Source of the DNA: Bryoerythrophyllum caledonicum
Taxonomy: Eukaryota; Streptophyta; Bryopsida; Pottiales; Pottiaceae
DNA: 64,000 bases
Direction: 5' to 3'
Assembly: GCA_963971425.1 (NCBI GenBank)
Contig: OZ020519.1
Span: 17,505,397 to 17,569,396, forward strand
Shown here: piece after piece, positions 24,086 through 33,322 of the stretch
Layout of the letters: every line of letters begins with the position of its first letter
Numbering within the stretch: the stretch's first letter is position 1
Position numbers and translations under genes: made by a program
The notes under the pieces: model-generated
The model's input: only the letters and a program-made list of their open reading frames with translations
Told to the model about the DNA's origin: nothing
The model's database searches: none

Positions 24086-24744
24086 AAAACGGTTCAGTCT
24101 TGTCCACCGCGGCAAATCTGCCGAGGAATCATCTTTCTTTGCAAAATATGATCAAAAATACAATTCTCGGCTTCGCTTGTGAATTGTAGTCTAAAACTTC
24201 CTCGAAGACTGCAACATTTTAAACATAAAACACTTTCAATACTATCTATATTGTGGCGTCACAAGTTTAGTCCTGTTGATCATCAGCCGTAACAAGCTTT
24301 CCTTCCATTTTTGTTTTGCACGTCGATGGCTGTTCATAACAATCAAGGTAAGCCCCCCTAAAACCGACAAGTTTAAGGAATGTGCATATATGGAGAGAGG
24401 AGATAATTTTACTATTTTTTTTTCCAGTGATAGCCAATAGAATTACAATTCCAACCCAAGTGATTTCATTTTTTTAAATTTTTTTTGATGAAAACTGAAT
24501 TAGTTATGAATTTTCAAACTGTGCAGCCATGTTTAGCGAGTGGTCAGCAGTAGGTACTTCCCATAACCAATGACCAAAAGTAAGGGCCTTGACTAATAGC
24601 AAACCTCCATTTGGAGCTCACTTGGTGGTAATGGGATGGAAGAGGGTTGGATATACCCCAATTTTGTAGGTGTTGGCTATGGGTTTTTGTTGGTTATGGG
24701 GAGGCTTACCTTAGTGTATGCTCAGCCAACGGAACACCATCAAT

Positions 24745-26075
24745 AGTATAGTACCCTTTCAAAGTATCAAAACATCATATATTTATGTACCTTTCCACAC
24801 TACATTGCTACCAACTTTCACACCTTCATGAGGGCTGAAAATTTATCAATTTACCATGAAATTTTTGGCACAAGATCATTTGTATTTTAACAACATGTGT
24901 GCCAAATTTAAAGTTCTAAAGATGAATACAATAAAAGATATTCTAAATCTATCAACATGGGGTTGTTGTGAGAAAAGTTTCATAGCTGCCAACTTTAACA
25001 CCCTCCCAAGGATTGAAAGAATTTTTTTTGCCCATGGAATTTTTAGCATGAGAGCACCTCTATGTTGATTACATATTAAAAAAACTTCAAGTCCAAAATA
25101 TCCACAAAAATAAAACTAATTGAAAATCTAGCAACATGTGTAGTGAGAAACATTTCACTCCTGGCCAACTTTGACACACTGCCAAGGATTGAATTTTTTG
25201 TATTTCCCCATGAAATTTTTGACATGAGAATATCTCTATGATGATCACATGCGTGCCAAATTTGAAGGCCAAAATATCTACGTATCAAAAGATTTTTGAA
25301 ATCTATCAACATGTATAATTGTGAGAAACATTTCATTGTTGCCAACTTTGACACCCTCCCAAGGATTCGATTTTTTGATTTTTCCCTGATATATTGGACA
25401 AAAGACCATCTCTATGTTGATTATACGTGTGCTTAATTTCAAGTCCAAAAGATCCACAAAATAAAAGAAACAAATCTAAATCTACCAACATGTGTAGTTG
25501 TGAGAAACAATCAAGGGAACCATTTCACTATTGCCAACTTTGGCACCTTCCTTAGGTCGGAAAAATTGTTAAATGACCATGAAATTTTTGGCACAAGATC
25601 ACCTGCATGTTGATAACATGTGTGCCAAAATTCAAGGCCAGAAGAAAAATACAAAAAACCATCTTCAAAATCTACCAAAATATCTAGCTATGAGAAATAA
25701 TTTTGAATATCATTTTTTGTATTCATCGTGTGGCCTTGGAATTTGGCACACTTGTTGTAAACATGAAGATGATCTTGTGCCAAAAATTTCATGGTAAATT
25801 AAAAAAGAATCAGCCTTAGGGAGGGTGTCAAAGTTGGCAGCTATGAATCGTTCACACATCTTGGTAGATTTTGAATATCTTTTTTGTATTCATCTTTTGG
25901 ACTTTAAATTTGGCACACATGTTGTCAATGAAGAAATGATCTTGTGCCAAAAAGTTCATGGTAAATTGACAATTTTTCAGCCCTCTGGAGGGTGTCAAAG
26001 TTGGCAGCAGTGTAGTGTGGAAGCGTACATAAATATATGATGTTTCAATACTTTTGGAAGGATATTGCATTGTAA
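24745..26075. repeat. Array of ~175-bp repeats with inverted ends, related to the Tc1 element termini
   Basis: The ends form an inverted repeat (AACATCATATATTTATGTAC on the left; GTACATAAATATATGATGTT on the right). Inside, the motif GCCAACTTTGACACCCTCC recurs with small changes near 24808, 24987, 25166, 25340 and 25532, and inverted near 25825 and 25992, at about 175-bp spacing. Each unit continues with CATGAAATTTTTGGCA and CATGTGTGCCAAATTT. The same monomer builds the terminal repeats of the Tc1-type element at 33323-36101, but there is no transposase here. Confidence 0.75.
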
Positions 26076-27204
26076 CCAAAAGTGTAAACGTTAACCCTTG
26101 AAGGTCAGTGGAGGACTATGTATACGGTCATGTATTTTACTCTTTACATACAAGATATGTACTAAATTTTAGCAAGACATACCCCTTTGGATAAAAGATT
26201 TTTCAATTGACATCTTTCATTTGGAGGTCATTTCAATATCTGAACCTTATCATGCTTAGATACGACACCATACGTGTAGAATACATGACCATTTTGCAAT
26301 TCTTGAGCATATAGGAGGTGCAACAATGGTCTAAATAAAAATTGTCATGTGTCATTGGATCGGGCTCAACAAAGATAAAAAGTTTTGTAACTATCGTATG
26401 CATCAATTCTTACGCCTTATATGTCAGATATTACACAGAAAACATCATGTTGCAACGCAAATGTGGCTTCTCAGAGTTAATCACATGTTGACTATGCAAA
26501 TATTACCAATTCTTGCCCTTGTGTTGCTCATGCTTATATAGCGTTGAACTTCCACAAAACCTCTTCCCTACCAAAATTAAACATCAGAGTATGCAAAACT
26601 TGCAAATCCTCAACAAACAAAAAATTCTAAATAATTTTGTCCGTCCATAGCATAAGGAGATATTATATTAAAAAATAATTACTTTAGAAAAGCAACTGAA
26701 ACAATTTTCTAGTAGTGAACAACAATTAAAAAAGTGTATGGCTTACTTTGTACATGCACGTTGTAAGGGAATTAGATAGTAGGAAAAATTATGTCTCTCA
26801 AGCAGTGTTTTATATCGATGCTAGTCCGAGCGTCATGGGGAATTACTTTGTAGGTGTAATTCCCCACGGCTTACAAATGATGACAATTTTGAGTTTTGGA
26901 TGAATATGGAACACATAACAAAGTATCCAGCTTCGAATTTGAGCAAGAATTGGATGGAGAGGAAAGTGTAGGATGTGAGTAATGGGTGGATGAAAATATG
27001 GTGTATGAGAAAGAGATTCTAATGCATTGTCAACGACATTTAGCAGAGTATTGAAATGAACATGGCAGAGATGGTGAAGAAGATATGGCTGATTAGGACG
27101 AAACTCCATGTACTGACCGACCCGAATTATTACTGTAGCTTCCCTACTTACAGAATGTAGGGAAGAAAATGTAGGGCCACTTCCATGCGCCACACCCGAC
27201 CTGA

Positions 27205-27626
27205 TAACGTCAAAATACCTTAAACCGACACTCAACCCTGAAGCGACCCTGCAGACCTTGCAGAACCGGATTTCTTCCTCTCTTTTTTTGTCATAATTTC
27301 TGTCAGAAATAATCCAAGTCTATTCCAAGCCCACCAATGAATGCAAGGATGGAGCTGGATGGAGCTGGCGGTTTGGTGGGATAGAGGTGACGGTTTAATG
27401 TGCTTTTAAGGTTTGGTTTTGTCACTAAACCTGGTCGCTTTAGGGTTGATTGGAGAAAACCCACTTTCTTTCTTTTTTCTCACAATCTACAGCGTTGTTT
27501 TCAAATTTTTTTTCTCTCACAAATCAGAACCTTATTTCTCTACCCAAGCAAATTTTTTTTGCAATTAAATCTCAACTTTTGAAACACACAATCACTAAAG
27601 TGTCGGTTTAAGGTATTTTGACGTTA
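27205..27626. repeat. MITE with 28-bp perfect inverted termini
   Basis: The termini at 27205-27232 and 27599-27626 are exact reverse complements over 28 bp, starting TAACGTCAAAATACC and ending AAACCGACACT. Similarity stops sharply inside. The 366-bp interior has no coding capacity. No convincing target duplication flanks it, so the superfamily is unassigned. Confidence 0.85.
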
Positions 27627-28699
27627 GTTCAACCTAAAATGAAGTAGAGGAGGTTAAACTTGGAGTCAACCTTTATGTATAAAATGACTCTGACACAATC
27701 CATGACGCTTTGATTAATCTGTTGGTAAGAAGGGGAGGTAGACGGGCTTGAAAAGTGGCTCCACCATCCCCGAGATAATCAACTACACCTTACCTTGCTT
27801 TCTTGGGTAGGGTGAGAAGATGACTACATGGAAGTGACCCGACCCTGTCAGAGAATCTTCACTCTAAACTATTAATATTAAAAAAATTATACACTCAAAA
27901 CTATTAATATTAAAAAATGCAGCAAATACCCGATCTACGAAGGTGTGAATAACATCAACCCTCTTTGCTATGGATTGTTTTATACTACACATTTATATTT
28001 TTTATTATTATTATTTGAACATTCTTAAAAGCAAGAATAGTAACTTACCCTACGTGTTGGTTGGTTTCGTACATGATTCGTTGACAATGGAGATTGTCCA
28101 AATTTTTTGGAAAATTAAAGGAATTTATTGCAGGTGATACCCATGTAATACCAAGGTCATATCCTTCTAATACTTCAGGTGATACACAAATAATACTCAG
28201 GTGATACCCATTCTATCTGAACTACTTTGAATTGGAAAAACTAAATGATTCGCTGGAGCGTCCGAAACCGACCAAAGTGTACGATATTTCTATTAAGATT
28301 CCCAATTGTTCTGATATTATTATTATGACTTTGGTTTATGTTACTTCTTCATGCAATAAATTCAACGAAGAAGCAGACGGTGACGGAATCGTGAGAATCA
28401 AATTCAGTTGTTTTTAATGAACAAAACTGAGTCTCAACATTGCCATCATCCATGTCAGATTGATAACAGTACAGTTCCTTTCCAAGTTCGCAAATATGAT
28501 AGTAATACCATGCTTCAAAGGTAGTATCTAGTAAACTGTAAGATAAACTTCCTCTGGATGTGATTTCCTTGTAACTTCAGCACAGAGCAAATCCCAGGTT
28601 CCATGGAAAACTCAGGCAGACTTGAGGTGGTGTGACAAAGATATGAAAGCCCACTCTCGCATTAGGAATAGGGATTATTGCAGCCCCTGGCACATGATC

Positions 28700-28884
28700 C
28701 TCAGCTTGTGTGGCTCCGAACGATCCCGATCACGACGCCGGCTCACCCAAGGATGTGGCTCTGGCTGGGTGCAACGCTTGTGGGGGTTAAATAGTGGGAT
28801 CCTTCCGCCACTCTCTCATTGCAGTGGACCAGTATTTGCCATAGTAGTGATAACCTTCTAGTTCATCTTTCGGCAGTTTGAGCT
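28700..28884 (+). promoter_or_regulatory. Distinct 5' region of rbcS copy 3
   Basis: This sequence is unlike that upstream of copies 1, 4 and 5. It is GC-richer than its surroundings and contains GGGTTAAATAGTGGG about 100 bp before the ATG, a possible TATA substitute, preceded by CACCCAAGGATGTGGCTCTG. It looks like a functional core promoter, but expression cannot be judged from sequence. Confidence 0.4.
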
Positions 28885-29433
28885 ATGGCGTCCATCGTGG
28901 CTGCCTCTGCTGCTGTGGCCCCTGCTGCCTTTGCCGTGGCGTCAGCCGGAGTGTCGACCTCGGAGTCGACCGCCGTGAAGGCGTTCTCGGGCCTCAAGGG
29001 CGCCACCCTGTTCTCCGCCAAGAGCCAGAGCTTGAGCTCCGTGCAGAACGGCAGCCGCGTGCAGTGCATGCAGGTGTGGAACCCCATGGGCCAGACCAAG
29101 TTCGAGACGTTCTCGTACCTGCCGGCGCTGACGGACGACCAGATCGCGAAGCAGGTGGACTACATGATCCAGCAGAACCTGATCCCGTGCCTGGAGTTCG
29201 ACGTGAACGCGGACGGAGTGTCGCGCGCCAACAACCGGAGCCCCGGGTACTACGACGGGCGGTACTGGACGATGTGGAAGCTGCCGATGTTCGGGTGCAA
29301 CGACGCCGCCCAGGTGCTGCGCGAGATCCAGGAGTGCAAGAAGGCGTACCCGAGCTGCTTTGTGCGCGTGCTGGGGTTCGACAACGTGAAGCAGGTGCAG
29401 ATCTGCGGGTTCCTGGTGGCCAGGCCCAACTAG
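28885..29433 (+). CDS. rbcS: RuBisCO small subunit precursor, copy 3
   Basis: This is a 182-aa intronless gene, mirror partner of copy 2. The mature protein from MQVWNP is identical to copies 1, 2 and 4. The transit peptide has Val18 (AFAVASAG), shared with copy 4 but not with copies 1 and 2, so arm-mates resemble each other more than mirror partners do at this site. The 5' homology ends at the ATG, as in copy 2, while the 3' flank (ACAATTCGCCGACTAGACAA onwards) is shared by all copies. Confidence 0.97.
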   Translation: MASIVAASAAVAPAAFAVASAGVSTSESTAVKAFSGLKGATLFSAKSQSLSSVQNGSRVQCMQVWNPMGQTKFETFSYLPALTDDQIAKQVDYMIQQNLIPCLEFDVNADGVSRANNRSPGYYDGRYWTMWKLPMFGCNDAAQVLREIQECKKAYPSCFVRVLGFDNVKQVQICGFLVARPN

Positions 29434-31057
29434 ACAGACAATTCGCCGACTAGACAAGTGTAGTGAGAGGTTGTGGTAGTCTCTCGCGTGTACAACATCA
29501 GCCACTGGCTCAGCATTGGAGATTTTTCTTATCCACATTTGCGTGGAGGTTCAACCTTGTTGTCATTTTTCTCGTTTGTGAGTTTTCGCCTGCAAGCATC
29601 GCAGACATCGCTTCTGACAACCTTTACTGCTTTACTAAGTGTGCTTCAACAAGTGTAGCGTATTTCACTGGAACCGCTTGTTGCAGTGGTGCTCCCAGAC
29701 TTGTGTAAGGTAGTCGTGATTCAACCTGTGATTTCATTTTGAGTACCGAGTGATATACAATTTTCTGGCACTTGAAGAAGCAGCAAACGATGATACCTCG
29801 TATCGAAAACACTGGAAAACTTTTGCAGAAAATTACAGTGATTGAGAATTAGAGAAACTGTTTTCTGCACCTGAAATCAAGTCCCGAACAGGATACGCAT
29901 CTGGCACAAATGGAGAGTGTCGGTCTGTGCAATTTTGTTGCATTGTTGAGACGATGCATATGCGCAGTGCTGCTCGTCTGGTGTCAAGCTTTACACGATA
30001 AAGATGTAAGTGCTTAGGTCTTGAGCACTTCCAACTGAAGTAGGGCACTAGCTAAGGCAACCACGATCAAGTGAATATGCCACTCGTGACTGACCTAGAG
30101 ATCGGAGTGTTATTACGGTACCATAATTTCAATGAGAAGGTTATCCCAAAGCCCCAGGCATATACAGGTGGAACACTGAGCTATTAATTAACAACGTTAA
30201 TGGGTGTATAATTGAACTTAGGCAGCACGAATAAGCACCGCGGTTACAAGGACTCGCTAAATTGAATACTTAAATCCATGAACTCCCCAAGGCCAAGCAT
30301 AACTTCGTCTCTGGATAGAATTTGGATAGATGCCCTTGTCAAACACTCATGGGACCTGCAAAGTGCAAAGCAAAAGCTTTTTTGACAACACCGGCTCCTC
30401 CAAGGCCAATCACAATGGTGGTTCGCAAGTGCACTTTGCATACGAAACCCTTTATGCTTTCGCGCTTTCTTCACAATTCACTTTAAGGTCCAAGACTCGA
30501 GCAGACAATGCACTGGCGCAAAAGCTATGTCTCCTTCACCCTCCTGATTGGAGAAAAATGAAATCGGTCATAAACGACACATACGGTAGTGACTTATTTC
30601 TCAGCAAGCTGTAACCCGGTACAACTTAAAGGAAAATGCCAGGTCGGAAGGTAAATGACCACGACGCAGGCGACTACATAAAACTCTAAAGCGCGTGATG
30701 ATGGAATCTGGACCGTTGGGAAAAATTGGACGGTGCAACAGACACAAGCCACTCATTCGGCTCGACAGATTTTTCTCAGAGGACGAGGAAAATCAGCTAA
30801 GCTAGCCAGGAGATTGGTAGGCTCGTCCATCCAATGGCCATAGCCTCCGAAGTCGCAGGCGCAGAACACTCAGGCCTTTGTGGTGCCAACCTTCGTGTCC
30901 TTTTCAATTTGGTAAAGCGCAGATATCACGGCATCTCGCCTTTTGCAGCAGTCGTGATACGATCTAATTCGACTGTGCGAAGATTGGTGATCAGGTGCTG
31001 CTTAGAATATGTGGACGGGATTGAAGTGAGCCACTTCTCCCTCAGGTTGTGCACTTC

Positions 31058-31066
31058 CTATATAGC
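31058..31066 (+). promoter_or_regulatory. TATA box of rbcS copy 4
   Basis: CTATATAG lies about 70 bp before the copy 4 ATG, in the block CACTTCCTATATAGCTGCAC shared with copies 1 and 5. The upstream conserved block GCAGATATCACGGCATCTCG starts near 30919. Confidence 0.75.
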
Positions 31067-31133
31067 TGCACAGTTGCTGCTACAACTCATCCTCCTCATT
31101 TAGTGTCGTTCTTCTCTGCGAGATTTGTCAGCA

Positions 31134-31682
31134 ATGGCGTCCATCGTTGCTGCCTCTGCTGCTGTGGCCCCTGCTGCCTTTGCCGTGGCGTCAGCCGGAG
31201 TGTCGACCTCGGAGTCGACCGCCGTGAAGGCGTTCTCGGGCCTCAAGGGCGCCACCCTGTTCTCCGCCAAGAGCCAGAGCTTGAGCTCCGTGCAGAACGG
31301 CAGCCGCGTGCAGTGCATGCAGGTGTGGAACCCCATGGGCCAGACCAAGTTCGAGACGTTCTCGTACCTGCCGGCGCTGACGGACGACCAGATCGCGAAG
31401 CAGGTGGACTACATGATCCAGCAGAACCTGATCCCGTGCCTGGAGTTCGACGTGAACGCGGACGGAGTGTCGCGCGCCAACAACCGGAGCCCCGGGTACT
31501 ACGACGGGCGGTACTGGACGATGTGGAAGCTGCCGATGTTCGGGTGCAACGACGCCGCCCAGGTGCTGCGCGAGATCCAGGAGTGCAAGAAGGCGTACCC
31601 GAGCTGCTTTGTGCGCGTGCTGGGGTTCGACAACGTGAAGCAGGTGCAGATCTGCGGGTTCCTGGTGGCCAGGCCCAACTAG
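31134..31682 (+). CDS. rbcS: RuBisCO small subunit precursor, copy 4
   Basis: This is a 182-aa intronless gene, mirror partner of copy 1. The mature protein is identical to copies 1-3, and the transit peptide has Val18 and Ala30. The signature [17 protein letters not shown] is intact. It keeps the conserved promoter (TATA at 31058, upstream block at about 30919). The preceding ATG (MSA) is in frame, as in copy 1, but the aligned start is preferred. Confidence 0.98.
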   Translation: MASIVAASAAVAPAAFAVASAGVSTSESTAVKAFSGLKGATLFSAKSQSLSSVQNGSRVQCMQVWNPMGQTKFETFSYLPALTDDQIAKQVDYMIQQNLIPCLEFDVNADGVSRANNRSPGYYDGRYWTMWKLPMFGCNDAAQVLREIQECKKAYPSCFVRVLGFDNVKQVQICGFLVARPN

Positions 31683-31799
31683 ACAGACAATTCGCCGACT
31701 AGACAAGTGTAGCGAGAGGTTGTGGTAGTCTCTCGCGTGTACAACATCAGCCACTGGCTCAGCATTTGGAGATTTTTCTTATCCACAGTTGCGGGGAGT

Positions 31800-33086
31800 A
31801 TCAAACATTGTTGTCACATCTCTCATTTGCGGGTTTTCGTCTGCAAGCAACGGAGACACACTTCCATATCCGAACATCACCCGCTTCAATAAGTGTACTT
31901 CGCTGAAACCGCTTGTTGATGTATACGATATTTGTGATTCAACCCGTGATTGATTGAGAGTTGCGAGAAATTGATTTGGTATTTGAAGAAGTAGCAAATA
32001 ATGTTACCTTGTGTTGAAGCAGGCAGTGAAAATATCTGAGTACTTCAATTGAGAGCTAGAGACTCAGTTCCCGTACATGAAATCAGGACTCGAACAGTAA
32101 AACGTGCACAAATGTCTCGAGTTCTGGTGTGCGCAAATTGTCTAGGTGTCATAGACGATGCACATTCACAGCGCTGGTCGTCCGTTGTGCAGCATTACAC
32201 GCGTAAAATGTAGAAGTGAGTTTGGGACAGAAGTGCAGATCACAAACCGAGAGCTGTCAACATATATACGAATGTCGTCGAGGACAGACAAGATGGATGA
32301 AAGTGCAATGCTAGTGAATGAACAGAGCTACAGAGGATCATCAAGCAAGAACGATGTAGACCCTCCCTCGCTCTTGGCGGTCGGCACTGATGATCGAGTG
32401 CCAGGCAGAGAGTGATGGCGCGAGATCGGGGAGATTTGGCAGAGGTGATGGTCCATTTGAGGGAGGAGGTCGAGCGGATGTCCATGGTAAGTGTGACTTT
32501 GGGAGTGGCCGCAGGTGAAGATGTCAAGTCGAGTGCTGACGTACTTGAAGTTGTGTTGGAGCAGGTGGAAATGCTCATGCTGTTCTGCTGGTTGCTGGCC
32601 GTATTATTTCAGCGCGTCTCTGATTCGCTGCTGGATATTAGTTACCTTTGAGCGATGGCTTCCGGTCAAGAGGAGGTCCCTGAGATGCCGACGGTGGTGG
32701 CGCCTCCCACTGTTTAGGAGGGTGCGAAGGTAGAAGAGGCGATGGAATCAGTGGAGGTCTGCTGGAGACAATACTTCACTGATCCGATCCAGATTTTAGA
32801 CATCGTTTGAGTATGAGAGCTTTGTGGATTGATAGCACCAGTACTCCGGAGTGGGTCAGGGCTAGGTTTAGGTCTTGAGTTTTGAGATCCCTACGCTATC
32901 TCTGTTGAGTATAAATTTATTGCAACCGAGTGGTTTCGTGAGGAAATTCGCTTGCTGAGTATGAGTGGGTGTGAATATAATCTGTACCTCGCCGCTTTGT
33001 GTGCTCTCACGAATAATATGATGTTGGATTGCTATGTGTTTAGTGCAAGAGTGCGTAACAGGGTTGTCTACAAGGCAGATGCATGA
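31800..33086. other. 3' flank of rbcS copy 4 and possible degenerate coding DNA
   Basis: Up to about 31960 the sequence is a diverged rbcS 3' flank. From 32230 to 33000 short open frames look partly protein-like, for example RGDLAEVMVHLREEVERMSM at about 32418 followed by a possible GT donor. They are broken by stops and match no family I recognise. A transposon-derived remnant is the likeliest explanation. Confidence 0.3.
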
Positions 33087-33302
33087 TTAGTTATTGCTCA
33101 GAATTGGGGTGGCCTCAATTGAGTTTACGCCAATTTCTTGAAGTAGTCTACGGAAACAGATCATGTCCTTAGAGGCATCGGTCAACACTTGGTACTCGGC
33201 CTCCGTACTGGACAGTGATACCGTGGGCTGCAGTTTGCTTGTCCAAATGATGGGTGCATTGCCGAGTTTATGAATGTTAAATTTACCTACCGCTATCGAC
33301 AC
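33087..33302 (-). pseudogene. Ty1/copia RNase H fragment
   Basis: The frame reads APIIWTSKLQPTVSLSSTEAEYQVL and then CFRRLLQEIG. This is the copia RNase H segment around the S-S-T-E-A-E-Y motif, whose acidic residues coordinate metal. The Tc1-type element inserted just upstream of it, only 20 bp away, and no other part of this copia element is recognisable nearby. Confidence 0.75.
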
Positions 33303-33322
33303 TAATACACAGACACAAAGTA

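Larger units (their letters stand above)
23535..28884. other. Spacer of the rbcS inverted repeat
   Basis: This 5350-bp interval separates the two inverted arms and must contain the separate 5' regions of rbcS copies 2 and 3. It carries three unrelated inverted-repeat elements (23820-24085, 24745-26075 and 27205-27626). No protein-coding gene is supportable. The parts outside those elements (24086-24744, 26076-27204 and 27627-28700) are AT-rich and unassigned. Confidence 0.6.
28885..31794. repeat. Right arm of the large rbcS inverted repeat
   Basis: This is the mirror image of the left arm (20629-23534), carrying rbcS copies 3 and 4 on the plus strand. The inner boundary is the copy 3 start codon. 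Outside the copy 4 stop codon the sequence remains related to the copy 1 flank but is clearly more diverged (for example CACAGTTGCGGGGAG against CACATTTGCGTGGAG). Confidence 0.95.

Noticed and set aside
33054-33072. CAGGGTTGTCTACA near 33057 as another hAT end
   Set aside because: It matches the first bases of the hAT left terminus, but no GGACGG runs, GC-rich units or partner end follow. It is treated as chance or a tiny fragment.
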